NCBI GenBank assembly: GCA_945883145.1
Contig: CAMCXB010000017.1
Span: 1 to 40,055, forward strand
Direction of reading: 5' to 3'
From: Bordetella parapertussis
Lineage (GTDB): Bacteria; Pseudomonadota; Gammaproteobacteria; Burkholderiales; Burkholderiaceae_D
Length of the DNA stretch: 40,055 bases
Below are positions 6,807-15,937 of the stretch, piece by piece. The number at the start of each line of letters is the position of its first letter. Position 1 is the stretch's first letter. The notes below the pieces were generated by a model. That model saw only the letters and a program-made list of their open reading frames with translations. It ran no database searches and was not told the origin of the DNA. A program made the translations under genes and the position numbers.

Positions 6807-8282
6807 TTAATTATTCGACTTAGACATGCCATCAAAGGTGGCCGTCAAACTCTTTCTTAGGCTGGTAGATTGGCTGACAAAGGTATCCATTGCACCTAAA
6901 TCACTTTGATAACGTTTTAATAACTTATCCATACGATCCTGCAAGGATTCTAAATCTTTTTTGTATTTATCAATCTGGGTATTGGTTGATTCAGTTTGTT
7001 TCGTTAACACGCCATCGGTAGCAACGAGCTTAGTTAACTTTCTCACCGCCTCACCAGCAATACCTGCAGGCGCTTCACTAAATGCACTGAGATTATTGGT
7101 GTTACCTGTCATCATTTTGACAACACCATCAAAGTTATCCTTTAATGCCGTGTCTAATTTTGTTTCATCGAGCTCCATCGGACCTTCTTTGGTCAGATTA
7201 ATACCGAGCTGCCACAGGAAACTAGCATTTGTACCTGGTGTAGTTGAAGCCGTTAACATCGTGTCACGGAACAAGGACTTCACGGTTCTCACTGTGGAAT
7301 CACCAAACAAAGAACCACCATACTGCTCTACAGTAGACTCTTTATCTGCTAGCACATTCAACATGCTCAGCCCATCGTTATAGGCAGTCACTAAGTTTTT
7401 GAATTTTTCTTTTAATGCCGTTGAGTCCCGCGTCATATTGACGGTTGCAGGTGAACTCGTCGTTGAAAATAAATCGAGTGTCACACCCGTAACCACATCA
7501 GAAATAACATTCGTGCTGCGTTTAACTGTTAAACCGTTAATAACAACCGTTGCATCCGTTGCGCTTTGAATAGGCGCATCAGTATTAAAATCTAAACCAC
7601 TAATTGGATTACCTGCTCCATCATCACTGGTGAGCGAAAAGTCTTTGCGTGAACCTAAAGAACCCGTTATGACTAATTTAAAAGGTGTGGCAGTACCATC
7701 ACCCGAGTTAATTAATTGAGCAGTGATGCCAGTACCTGAGTTGTTGATGGCACTGACGATATCAGCAGGACTACTTTTATCTGCCAAGATGGCGATATCC
7801 GTTGCAGGCGTAGCGCCATGTACAGATAGCTTGAGAGTGAAATCGGTCGCAGAGAGATTAGTCGCTGAATCGGCAAATCCATCTGATACCGAGCGTTGCG
7901 GTTTCGCTAAACTCTGTACGTCAATTTGAAAATCACCGACGGTGGCAGCAGCCGCTGTGGTGACATTAAAAGCAGTCGTATTGCTATTTCTAACAGAGAG
8001 ACTATTAAAGTCATTTAGATCATTCAATGCGGCGAAAGCTGTTTTTAATTCATTCGCTGAATAGGTAATCGCTGCATAACCTGAAATTCTTGCTTCACTT
8101 TTCGTGATGCGGGTATTGATGGTTTCTTCACGCGGCACACGCTCGGCATCTACCAAACTTTGCGCCAATGCCTGAGTATCAATTCCCGAACCAGCACCCA
8201 ACAAATTAATAATATTTTGCTTAGGTGCAGCGGTCGTGGTCGTTGTTGCACTGGTCGTACTACTTACGGTCGTAGTGGCCAT
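6807..8282 (-). CDS. fliD: Flagellar filament cap protein FliD (HAP2)
   Basis: 491 residues, normal for FliD. After a Thr/Ser-rich start, the N-terminal domain has NLLGAGSGIDTQALAQSLVD and ESRISGYAAITYSANEL-type helices (about 28-75). The hook-IN motif region and central variable domains follow. The C-terminal domain has LWQLGINLTKEGPMELDETK, then the long helices TNTQIDKYKKDLESLQDRMD and GAMDTFVSQSTSLRKSLTATF. FliD caps the growing filament and folds flagellin as it is inserted. It lies 94 nt downstream of flgL, with AGGA before its ATG and no promoter I can identify in the gap, so it probably ends the long flg transcript. Its chaperone fliS is not adjacent but 29 kb away. Confidence 0.95.
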   Translation of the reverse strand: MATTTVSSTTSATTTTTAAPKQNIINLLGAGSGIDTQALAQSLVDAERVPREETINTRITKSEARISGYAAITYSANELKTAFAALNDLNDFNSLSVRNSNTTAFNVTTAAAATVGDFQIDVQSLAKPQRSVSDGFADSATNLSATDFTLKLSVHGATPATDIAILADKSSPADIVSAINNSGTGITAQLINSGDGTATPFKLVITGSLGSRKDFSLTSDDGAGNPISGLDFNTDAPIQSATDATVVINGLTVKRSTNVISDVVTGVTLDLFSTTSSPATVNMTRDSTALKEKFKNLVTAYNDGLSMLNVLADKESTVEQYGGSLFGDSTVRTVKSLFRDTMLTASTTPGTNASFLWQLGINLTKEGPMELDETKLDTALKDNFDGVVKMMTGNTNNLSAFSEAPAGIAGEAVRKLTKLVATDGVLTKQTESTNTQIDKYKKDLESLQDRMDKLLKRYQSDLGAMDTFVSQSTSLRKSLTATFDGMSKSNN

Positions 8283-8376
8283 GACTATTCCTGACTCTGT
8301 AAATGGGACGAACGAGCTTGATCAAGCACGGCATCGTCAGCAAGCAAACAATAGAGAGCCCAAATTTTTTGCATGA

Positions 8377-9300
8377 TTAACGAATGTAGTCAAATAAGTT
8401 CATTTGTGAAATCTTGGAGAAGCTACTTTGCGCTGCTTCTAATGCCAACATATCTTTATTCATTTGCGTAATGGCTTCGGTGTAATCCACATCTTTCACA
8501 TCAGACAAGGTGGTCTTCATACGCAAAATATTTTCTTCCGCCACAGCTTGCTGCGATTCCAGTACATTCATACCCGAACCTACATTGGCAATACTCTCGG
8601 TCATGCCAAGCTGCGCAGTATCAAGCTCGCCCACACTACGCTGAATCTCACCAGGTTTATTATTGATCAGGGCACTTACAAAATCATCCATGACCTTAAA
8701 AAAGCCTACGCTCTCTTGATTGCCTTGTTGATCAGTACGAATAATTCTTGAGAATGCTTGCGTGCCGGTGCGATTGTTATCGACCTCGCGTTGTGCACCG
8801 ACTGGAACATAACCTATAGTTTGATCGCCCTGATACGGTCTTTGACCATCGACATTGGTGCCGTAAGCTGGTTTATCAATACGACTACCTGAAAAAATAA
8901 AAGAACCATTTACGTCTTGGGTGTTCGCTAATGAACGTACTTGATCGCGTAGACCTGCTACTTCAATCGCAATTTCTTTACGATCTTGTGGTGACATAGT
9001 GTCATTCGCAGCCTGAATCGCGAGTTCTTTCATGCGCACTAAAATGTTACTTGAACTTTTGAGCGCTGTTTCTTGCTGACTTAGTTTATCCAAAGTCGTT
9101 TTAATCGTAGCAACATAGCTATCTTGACGCGTGATAGCAGTTTGTAGACGTGTCATGGTTGTCGTCTTATCCGGTGAATCACTCGGTTTAAGAACAGACT
9201 TCGACGTTGAAAGCTGCAGTTGTACCTGACCTAATCTATCCTTGGTCTTACCCATCTGCGCGATGGCTTTATCAAACATCAGGTTGGTTGAGATTTGCAT
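8377..9300 (-). CDS. flgL: Hook-filament junction protein FlgL (HAP3)
   Basis: 307 residues, typical for FlgL. The flagellin-like N-terminus is MQISTNLMFDKAIAQMGKTK with LSTSKSVLKPSDSPDKTT, then VRMKELAIQAANDTMSPQDR and NGSFIFSGSRIDKPAY. The C-terminal D0 helix is in TQMNKDMLALEAAQSSFSKI, ending QMNLFDYIR. Together with FlgK it joins hook to filament. It starts 16 nt after flgK with AGGAGC before the ATG, so the two are translated from one mRNA. Its normal size contrasts with the greatly enlarged FlgK and FlgE. Confidence 0.95.
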   Translation of the reverse strand: MQISTNLMFDKAIAQMGKTKDRLGQVQLQLSTSKSVLKPSDSPDKTTTMTRLQTAITRQDSYVATIKTTLDKLSQQETALKSSSNILVRMKELAIQAANDTMSPQDRKEIAIEVAGLRDQVRSLANTQDVNGSFIFSGSRIDKPAYGTNVDGQRPYQGDQTIGYVPVGAQREVDNNRTGTQAFSRIIRTDQQGNQESVGFFKVMDDFVSALINNKPGEIQRSVGELDTAQLGMTESIANVGSGMNVLESQQAVAEENILRMKTTLSDVKDVDYTEAITQMNKDMLALEAAQSSFSKISQMNLFDYIR

Positions 9301-9316
9301 GATTTACTGCTCCTGC

Positions 9317-12300
9317 TTAGGTACTCTGCAAAATAGCATCAAACAATTGGCTAGAGACTTGCATCGCTTTTGCACAAGCTTGATAAGCCTGTTGAAACCG
9401 AATTAAATCTGCTGCTTCGCTATCTAAGGACACGCCAGAAACTTTGTCTTTACTTTCTATTGCTTGTTGATTGACGACTTCCAAGGCTGCTTGAGCAACT
9501 TTAGCTTGATCAGCAATATTGCCAACTTTGCTCAACTGTTCTTCATAGGCTTGTGAAAGCGTGGCGCCATTTGGACCACCGATGACGACTTTTGATTCAA
9601 GCGCCACCATCTCTAATATATTTTGGTTATTACCTATACCATCCTGATTACCATCAATCAGAAACTTATCACCCTTCATAGGTGATGAAGACAAACGTAG
9701 TTGTAAACCTTGATAATTGATACCAACCGTTGGATCGTAATCACGTTCTGCTAATACAGTCACAATATTATTAGCAGGATTTTTCCACGTGACTTGATAA
9801 CGATTAGCGGTCGTAAAATTAACTTCAAATTCTTGTGCACGTAAGCTGTCAACGCGCGCTGCATCAATAGCTGCAGGATTTTTCAAGCTGCTATCAAAAC
9901 TACCTGATATCGTACCTTGTCCGCCACCCACTACAAACACTAATAAATCTTCCGGTACTGGACCTTCGATATACACACCAGTGCGTAGTCCTAGCTTGGC
10001 TAATTCAGCAGGTGTTCCACCACTGGTAAAACCCATTCTGATTTCTGCTTCAGAAGAAAGTTGAATGCTACCTTTATAGGTACCATTCGCCATACCTAAA
10101 GCATTGCGACTACCCGTCGAGGCAAACGTAATATCGTCGCCTGTGTCATTACTAATAACGATATTGCCTGCATTATCAAGTACTGCACTGACACCGATCT
10201 CTGCGCTATTAATCGATGTGAGTAATTCTTCTAAGGTTGCCGAACCATTACCTGGCCATACTAGCTCGCCATTAATTTTTAAACTCGAGGCAAGTGATAC
10301 TAGCCCTGCCTGTGTTTTTACAATATTCGATCCAGTGACTGTTACAGCAGGCGTCATCTGTCCTTCAGTTTGCGCATTAATCCAGGTTGCGATATCACTA
10401 GCAGTTAAGTCTTTACCTGTATCAGGCAAACTATTCAGTATGATGTTGTTTAATATGAGAGCACTACCAGCGATTGAACGCAGACCGGCAGGAATCGTGC
10501 TGCCTACCATCTCCGCATTCAGCGGCACCACCGGTAAGCTCGCTACATAATATTTACCTTGTGGCTCACCTAGTGCGCTCTTTAAAGGATCAAGATCACC
10601 GACTTTGCCTTTAGGACCAAAGCCTAATGTGATTTCACCTTCGCTAATGAGTTGTAACTGACCTTTATAAACTTGCGCTTCAACAGCTAAGGCACTGCCA
10701 GTTTCCACACCTGGATTATCAATCTTGATATCTGCACCGGAATCATTGCGTAAGACTAGCTGACCATTTGTTTCATCGATTGACGCAGTCACGCCAGTCG
10801 GTGCTGGTGGATTACTGATAGCACTGATAAAGTCATTCAAATCAACAATGCCATCGCCATTCACATCAGAACTGGCATCACCAGCACCTTTCCATACCTG
10901 CACAGCATTAATCGTTAATTCTTTATCTAGATCGATCATGTCTAGCTTGGTGCGTGCTTCAGTAAAAGCACTCGCTGTGACTGCTGGCGTCATTTCTTTG
11001 GTGGCACGATTCAGCCATGTCACCATATCACTAGCTTCTATGGTGTCTGTTTTAGCTGGCGATCCTGGACTCAATGCCGGCAGTACTTTGCCATTTATCG
11101 TATAACTTTGCGCAGGGATTAATTGCAATCCTACAGGGATCGTTAATCCCTTCGTCACTTCTTTAAAATTCGCAGTAGGAAATACAGAATGTGTATTGGT
11201 AAATACTGCATCTTGCGCATAATGCGTAGAAGGTTCAGCTTTTAATCCATAAAACACATTCAATTGTTTATAGCCAGATTGATCTGAAAGATTCAGATAC
11301 TCTTTAGAGTAAGTCGTACCTGGTACAAAACCATTTTCAGTTTTTACGATGGATTTCAATACATTGTAATCAGGATCTTCTGGATCATCTTTTAATGGTG
11401 ATCCGATTAAATGACGTCCGTCGCGAGTAAAAATTTGAATTTGCTGTTGATCAGTCGCATCATCTAAAAACAGTGACCAGTTATCACTACCCTGCGTGAT
11501 CTGACCTAATAATAAATTTTCTGGCGCAGCAATCCCTGCACTAGGATCAGGATTGTTTTTAATAACCTGAGATAGAGGCTTAACATTTGTGGTGTTAGCA
11601 AAGGATGGTGCATAGCTTAATACTGCATCGACACCTGATAAATTCTTTTCATTTTCAATTACACGAAAACGTGCACCGGCCGCAATACGTGAGGTATCGG
11701 TTATAGCAACTTTTAAACCTTCGGCTGCACGGTCAATTTTTGTAACTGCTCCACTTGCCTTATCTGTTCGATCAACCGTTGTAATAACGAATAAGTCTTT
11801 GCCTAACTCACCATGGGTATCAATACCATTACGTTGAACTGCATTGACTTCATTGGCTAAGATCTTCGCTAAAAAATCTAATTGCTCAACTGAAGGTTGT
11901 AAAACCTGCTCACGAAAATTAACTAAGCCACCTAATTCACCATTACCTACCCCAATGATAGGCTCAGCATTACCGAAAGGATCACCTACAATCGTAAAAC
12001 GTCCCATATCAGCTACATCAAATTGTGCGCCGATTTGTAGTGTGTTCTGTCCATTCAAAATTAAGCCTGAACCAGCAACAGAGCCTATGCCTACATTCAC
12101 CGACCCATTGGCAGTGGTAGAGACAGAAATTTTTACTAACTTAGATAAGTCATTGAGCAAACGATCACGTTGATCAAGTAATTCAGGTGGCTGTAAATCG
12201 GGAAGACTTTTGCCAGCCAACTGCCGATTCACTACCGCGAGTTGACTAGAGAGATTATTAATTTTATCGATCTTGCCATTAATGGATTCACGCGTTTCTA

Positions 12301-12766
12301 GCTCTATCGCACCTAGCTGACCTGAAAGTTGATGAAAGCGATCTGCTAAGCCTTCGGTATCACGTAAAAACTGTCCACGTAAAATAGTCGAAGAAGGGTC
12401 GGTGGATAAAGAACGTGCCGATGCAAAAAACTTATCCATTGCCGGTGGCAACCCAACGGTATCACTTCCTAATACATCCACCACACGATTGGTGTAAGTG
12501 ACTAAAGGCTCTTGTGTAGCGACATCACTATTACTGTTACGCAGATTTTGTTCTAAAAATTCATCATAAGCACGTCGTACACCAGCGAAATTGGTACCGG
12601 TGCCTAAATACACATTACCTTTTAAGGCAGAAGGATTTTCTTCCAGCTTACTCTCTTGACGAACGTAGCCTTCAGTGCCCACATTAGCAATGTTATTACT
12701 GACTGTGCCTAAGGTGCGCTGATAGGCAGACACCGCAGCACTGCTAATGTTGAAGATATCACTCAT
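9317..12766 (-). CDS. flgK: Hook-filament junction protein FlgK (HAP1), greatly enlarged
   Basis: 1149 residues, about twice the usual length. The conserved ends are clear: MSDIFNISSAAVSAYQRTLG with SNNIANVGTEGYVRQES at the N-terminus, LDFLAKILANEVNAVQRNGI near 295-315, and the C-terminal ADLIRFQQAYQACAKAMQVS with LFDAILQST. The extra length lies in the middle. Two related segments (about 545-735 and 757-930) each contain a TASDxxTWxN motif, TPAVT, a hook-IN-like GVxA...NxGxxVxxNDxG stretch and a YKGxxQLxSExEIxxGF block. The first copy also has DVNGDGIVDLNDF (634-646), resembling a dockerin or EF-hand calcium loop. It overlaps flgJ by 4 nt (ATGA), so the pair is probably translationally coupled. 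Function at the hook-filament junction is secure; the role of the insert is unknown. Confidence 0.95.
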   Translation of the reverse strand: MSDIFNISSAAVSAYQRTLGTVSNNIANVGTEGYVRQESKLEENPSALKGNVYLGTGTNFAGVRRAYDEFLEQNLRNSNSDVATQEPLVTYTNRVVDVLGSDTVGLPPAMDKFFASARSLSTDPSSTILRGQFLRDTEGLADRFHQLSGQLGAIELETRESINGKIDKINNLSSQLAVVNRQLAGKSLPDLQPPELLDQRDRLLNDLSKLVKISVSTTANGSVNVGIGSVAGSGLILNGQNTLQIGAQFDVADMGRFTIVGDPFGNAEPIIGVGNGELGGLVNFREQVLQPSVEQLDFLAKILANEVNAVQRNGIDTHGELGKDLFVITTVDRTDKASGAVTKIDRAAEGLKVAITDTSRIAAGARFRVIENEKNLSGVDAVLSYAPSFANTTNVKPLSQVIKNNPDPSAGIAAPENLLLGQITQGSDNWSLFLDDATDQQQIQIFTRDGRHLIGSPLKDDPEDPDYNVLKSIVKTENGFVPGTTYSKEYLNLSDQSGYKQLNVFYGLKAEPSTHYAQDAVFTNTHSVFPTANFKEVTKGLTIPVGLQLIPAQSYTINGKVLPALSPGSPAKTDTIEASDMVTWLNRATKEMTPAVTASAFTEARTKLDMIDLDKELTINAVQVWKGAGDASSDVNGDGIVDLNDFISAISNPPAPTGVTASIDETNGQLVLRNDSGADIKIDNPGVETGSALAVEAQVYKGQLQLISEGEITLGFGPKGKVGDLDPLKSALGEPQGKYYVASLPVVPLNAEMVGSTIPAGLRSIAGSALILNNIILNSLPDTGKDLTASDIATWINAQTEGQMTPAVTVTGSNIVKTQAGLVSLASSLKINGELVWPGNGSATLEELLTSINSAEIGVSAVLDNAGNIVISNDTGDDITFASTGSRNALGMANGTYKGSIQLSSEAEIRMGFTSGGTPAELAKLGLRTGVYIEGPVPEDLLVFVVGGGQGTISGSFDSSLKNPAAIDAARVDSLRAQEFEVNFTTANRYQVTWKNPANNIVTVLAERDYDPTVGINYQGLQLRLSSSPMKGDKFLIDGNQDGIGNNQNILEMVALESKVVIGGPNGATLSQAYEEQLSKVGNIADQAKVAQAALEVVNQQAIESKDKVSGVSLDSEAADLIRFQQAYQACAKAMQVSSQLFDAILQST
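9977..11134 (-). repeat. Internal duplication inside flgK
   Basis: Protein-level repeat, two copies of about 175-190 residues (roughly 10562-11134 and 9977-10498). Shared order of motifs: TASDIATWINA/EASDMVTWLNR, MTPAVT, a helix, LTINAVQVW/LKINGELVW, LNDFISAIS/LEELLTSIN, NGQLVLRNDSG/AGNIVISNDTG, YKGQLQLISEGEI/YKGSIQLSSEAEI. Boundaries are approximate. Confidence 0.75.
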
Positions 12767-13251
12767 TTATCGAGCTCTCCAACTTTGCTAACACCTTCAG
12801 GTTTCACCGAAAATTTTTCTGGACGAATCAAAGGAATCGATGGCTGCGATTGATTCACCGGCAAGGATTGCTGCGGTGGATTTAACTGCAATGCTTGTTG
12901 TGGCTGTGGATTATTATTACGTTCTCTGGCTTGTTCTGCTGCGAGTTCAGCTTGATTGATATGCTTAACCAACATATCAGCTACACCCATCGAGCCTTTT
13001 TTCGCTAGCGCTACTGACAATTCTTTGTCATACATTTCTTCAAATGTTTTAGTCGCTTCTGAATTGCCCATGAGATCATCTTTCTCAATCGATTCACGCA
13101 TAGACTTAAGCATCATCTGAATCATCATGGCCTCGAACTGTGTCGCCGTCTCTTTGGTTGCTTTACCATTTTTCTGCGATGCCTGACCACGCAGGTTACC
13201 CAGACCAGCAAAGTCCATGTATGACTGAGGATTGTTCGAGATTTCAGCCAT
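12763..13251 (-). CDS. flgJ: FlgJ rod-assembly protein, N-terminal domain only
   Basis: 162 residues, about half of the roughly 310-residue dual-domain enterobacterial protein. The rod-binding domain is complete: ATQFEAMMIQMMLKSMRESI (about 37-56), TFEEMYDKELSVALAKKGSM and GVADMLVKHI. After about residue 105 it becomes Gln/Pro/Asn-rich and then ends, with no muramidase domain. FlgJ of this short type is the rod scaffold or cap but cannot cut peptidoglycan. The gene directly abuts flgI (the stop of flgI precedes its ATG) and overlaps flgK by 4 nt. A separate LysM-transglycosylase at 23241-24233 is a good candidate for the missing enzyme. Confidence 0.9.
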   Translation of the reverse strand: MAEISNNPQSYMDFAGLGNLRGQASQKNGKATKETATQFEAMMIQMMLKSMRESIEKDDLMGNSEATKTFEEMYDKELSVALAKKGSMGVADMLVKHINQAELAAEQARERNNNPQPQQALQLNPPQQSLPVNQSQPSIPLIRPEKFSVKPEGVSKVGELDK

Positions 13252-14391
13252 TTAAATCACCACTAAATCTGCACGCAAGCTACCTGAGCTTTTTAAGGCT
13301 TCAAGAATAGCGATCATGGCGGAAGGAGAAGCACCAACTTGATTGACTGCATCAACGATCTGACGCAAGTCCACACCCGGTTGGAATAAAATCATAGGCT
13401 TGTTAGGTTCAGCAACTGTGATATTGGCATTTTGAACCGCTGCGGTTTGACCTTGTGAGAATGCATTGGGCTGGCTCACTTCATTGGTTGCTGCAATCGA
13501 CACTGAAATCGTGCCGTGTGATACAGCAGCCGCTGTGACTTTCACATTCCGACTGATGACGACTGTGCCAGTACGAGAATTCACCACCACACGGGCTGGT
13601 GCTTCACCTGGAATTACATCTAAATTTTCCACCATACTCATGAAAGCTACACGTTGTGAAGGATCGGCAGGTGCGCGTAAAGAGATTGATACACCATCCA
13701 AAGCACGTGCAGTATCTGCACCAAAAGTTTTATTGACTGCAGCAACAATGGCGGTTGTAGTCGTGAAGTCTTGTTCACGAACATTCATCATCACAAATTC
13801 TGTTTTCTCAAATGGTGTATCAACAATACGCTCTACTGTTGCACCGTTAGGAATGCGTGCTGAAGTTGGCACACCAACCGCTACTTTAGAACCAGCAGCA
13901 CTAGCATCAATACCGGTGGTAGTGACGATACCCTGCGCTAAGGCATACACTTCACCGTCTACACCACGCAAGCTCGTCATGATCAAGGTACCACCACGTA
14001 AGCTACTCGCTTTACCTAAGGTACCGACATTGACATCAATACGCTGACCAGGTTTAGCCATGCCAGGTAATTCTGCTGTGACCATCACTGCGGCAACGTT
14101 TTTGACATCAATTCGTCCTGCTGCTGCAGCTGCTCGTTCGAAGTCGGATAAATTGCCATCCATACCTACGCCCATTTTGTTAAACATGGCGCGAATTGTT
14201 TGTACGGTAAAGACATCGGTGCCGTCACCGGTTCCTTGCAAACCAACCACGATGCCGTAACCAACCAATTGATTGGTACGAACAGCAGCTAATGATGCAA
14301 GATCTTTAATACGATCTGCCATCGCGTCTGATGCAAAAGATAATGCACAAACTAGCATCAGTAGTTGTCGATGTAAAGAGGATGAACGCAT
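13252..14391 (-). CDS. flgI: Flagellar P-ring protein FlgI
   Basis: 379 residues from the ATG at 14391, giving the expected signal peptide MRSSSLHRQLLMLVCALSFA ending SDAMA before DRIKDLASLAAVRTNQLVGY. This start has AAGG at about 9 nt; further upstream ATGs would overlap flgH and lack a site. Family hallmarks follow: GYGIVVGLQGTGDGTDVFTV, IDVNVGTLGKASSLRGGTLI, and near the end NKPMILFQPGVDLRQIVDAV with GASPSAMIAILEALKSSGSL. FlgI forms the periplasmic P ring around the rod in the peptidoglycan layer; FlgA is its chaperone. It lies in the flg operon between flgH and flgJ with 0-11 nt gaps. Confidence 0.95.
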   Translation of the reverse strand: MRSSSLHRQLLMLVCALSFASDAMADRIKDLASLAAVRTNQLVGYGIVVGLQGTGDGTDVFTVQTIRAMFNKMGVGMDGNLSDFERAAAAAGRIDVKNVAAVMVTAELPGMAKPGQRIDVNVGTLGKASSLRGGTLIMTSLRGVDGEVYALAQGIVTTTGIDASAAGSKVAVGVPTSARIPNGATVERIVDTPFEKTEFVMMNVREQDFTTTTAIVAAVNKTFGADTARALDGVSISLRAPADPSQRVAFMSMVENLDVIPGEAPARVVVNSRTGTVVISRNVKVTAAAVSHGTISVSIAATNEVSQPNAFSQGQTAAVQNANITVAEPNKPMILFQPGVDLRQIVDAVNQVGASPSAMIAILEALKSSGSLRADLVVI

Positions 14392-14402
14392 GATAGTCAT
14401 CC

Positions 14403-15089
14403 TTAGAAAGGCCAGAATTTTAGTAAAGCACTGGTACCCCAACCTGAGCGAGTTGCATTCGCTAAATCGCCCACACCACGATAACTAATTTGTGCATTCG
14501 CTAAACGACGTGATAACACGGTGCTATTGGCGCTCACATCTTCTGCACGGATAATGCCGGATACCTGAATCACTTCTCCACCTTCGGAAAGTGACAATTG
14601 TTTTTCACCACGCAGTACCAAGTTTCCGTTCTCTTGCACTTCTGTCACTGTGACTGCGATAGAACCAGAAAGTGAAGCACGTTGATCTGCTACGCCCCTA
14701 CCTTTATTAGTAATGTTTGCACCAGCGGTGTTAATACCATTTGTAATGCCACCGATGCCGCCTAAGCCAGAGATTGCTGCATTTAATCCTGCCGGTACTG
14801 CATCATTGGTTGATTCACGACTTGTTTCATTATTTAAAGTTCTGGCAGCTTGTGTCGATTCATCAAGTAAGACGGTAATAATGTCGCCGACTTGATAATC
14901 ACGACGACGTGCTTGCCACATATCGGTGTTAGTGCTGGCAAAAATTGCACCTGTTGGCAATTTAGTTTTATCGCGAGCCACTGGAACTACCGGTGCAAAT
15001 GCAGGCGTATGTGCTACTGGCATAGGAGCGGAGCATGCTGTGAGCATGGCTATTCCTAGCAGCGCCATAGGCGCGAATATTTTTTTCAT
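14403..15089 (-). CDS. flgH: Flagellar L-ring lipoprotein FlgH
   Basis: 228 residues. The lipoprotein signal is MKKIFAPMALLGIAMLTACS with lipobox LTAC and Cys19 as the acylation site. The L-ring domain shows LPTGAIFASTNTDMWQARRR, YQVGDIITVLLDESTQAART, NLVLRGEKQLSLSEGGEVIQ, then VSGIIRAEDVSANSTVLSRR and the end YRGVGDLANATRSGWGTSAL. FlgH forms the outer-membrane ring of the basal body. GGAG precedes the ATG, and the gene follows flgG by 27 nt. Length and motifs are ordinary. Confidence 0.95.
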   Translation of the reverse strand: MKKIFAPMALLGIAMLTACSAPMPVAHTPAFAPVVPVARDKTKLPTGAIFASTNTDMWQARRRDYQVGDIITVLLDESTQAARTLNNETSRESTNDAVPAGLNAAISGLGGIGGITNGINTAGANITNKGRGVADQRASLSGSIAVTVTEVQENGNLVLRGEKQLSLSEGGEVIQVSGIIRAEDVSANSTVLSRRLANAQISYRGVGDLANATRSGWGTSALLKFWPF

Positions 15090-15116
15090 TACCTTATCTC
15101 CAGTAAATTACTTGGA

Positions 15117-15902
15117 TTACATGTTGTTATTCAAGAAGCGCAGCATGCCGTCGGCAGCAGAAATCGCTTTTGAGTTAATTTCATAAGCACGCTGGGTTTC
15201 GATCATGTTGACCATTTCTTCAACGACGTTCACGTTCGACGCTTCCAACATACCTTGCTTAATTTTGCCGGCTGCTTGTGTGCCCGGATTGAGTAAAGCA
15301 GGCGCACCACTGGCAATCGTTTCTTTAAATAAGTTATTTCCTAATGGCTGTAGACCCGATGCATTTACAAAGCGCGCAATCTGAATTTGACCGATCTGCT
15401 GCGCACCACCACCTGCATACAGTTCAGCTGTGACCAGACCATCTTCACCAATCGTGATGGAAGATGCATTAGCAGGAACAACAATCGCAGGCTGTAAAGG
15501 CTGACCATTACCAGTGACTAACTGTCCTGTATTCGATAATTTGAATGAACCATCACGGGTATAGGCAATCGTTCCGTCAGCCTGTGTGATTTGGAACATA
15601 CCCTCACCTGCAATCGCCATATCGAGCGCGTTTTGGGTGTTGATCATGTTGCCTTGAGAATGATTTTTTTCCGTTGCTAGAATACGAGTACCCGTACCTA
15701 ACATCAAACCAGTTGGCATTTGTGTCGCAGCACCAGTTTGACCACCGGCCTGGCGTACGTTTTGATACAAGAGATCTTCAAATACAGCGCGGTCGCGCTT
15801 GAAGCCTGTTGTGCTGACGTTAGCAAGGTTATTCGAGATGACAGTCAGACGCGTTTGTTGCGCATCTAGACCTGTCTTAGCTACCCACATTGCTGCATCC
15901 AT
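15117..15902 (-). CDS. flgG: Distal rod protein FlgG
   Basis: 261 residues, normal length. It begins MDAAMWVAKTGLDAQQTRLT with SNNLANVSTTGFKRDRAVFE, has the FlgG-specific GTGTRILATEKNHSQGNMIN near 68-87 and LDMAIAGEGMFQI, and ends with NVNVVEEMVNMIETQRAYEI and SAADGMLRFLNNNM. FlgG builds the distal rod that passes through the P and L rings. AAAGGAG precedes the ATG; the gene is in the flg operon between flgF and flgH. Confidence 0.97.
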   Translation of the reverse strand: MDAAMWVAKTGLDAQQTRLTVISNNLANVSTTGFKRDRAVFEDLLYQNVRQAGGQTGAATQMPTGLMLGTGTRILATEKNHSQGNMINTQNALDMAIAGEGMFQITQADGTIAYTRDGSFKLSNTGQLVTGNGQPLQPAIVVPANASSITIGEDGLVTAELYAGGGAQQIGQIQIARFVNASGLQPLGNNLFKETIASGAPALLNPGTQAAGKIKQGMLEASNVNVVEEMVNMIETQRAYEINSKAISAADGMLRFLNNNM

Positions 15903-15937
15903 GGCTTACTCTCCTTTAATTCTTTTCATGCACGTGT

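Noticed and set aside
13466..14047. A 193-codon plus-strand frame opposite flgI
   Set aside because: It lies antisense within a well-conserved flgI and has only the composition expected of an opposite-strand shadow.
14392..14442. N-terminal extension of FlgI from 14442
   Set aside because: It would overlap flgH and place a non-signal sequence before the clear signal peptide that starts at 14391.
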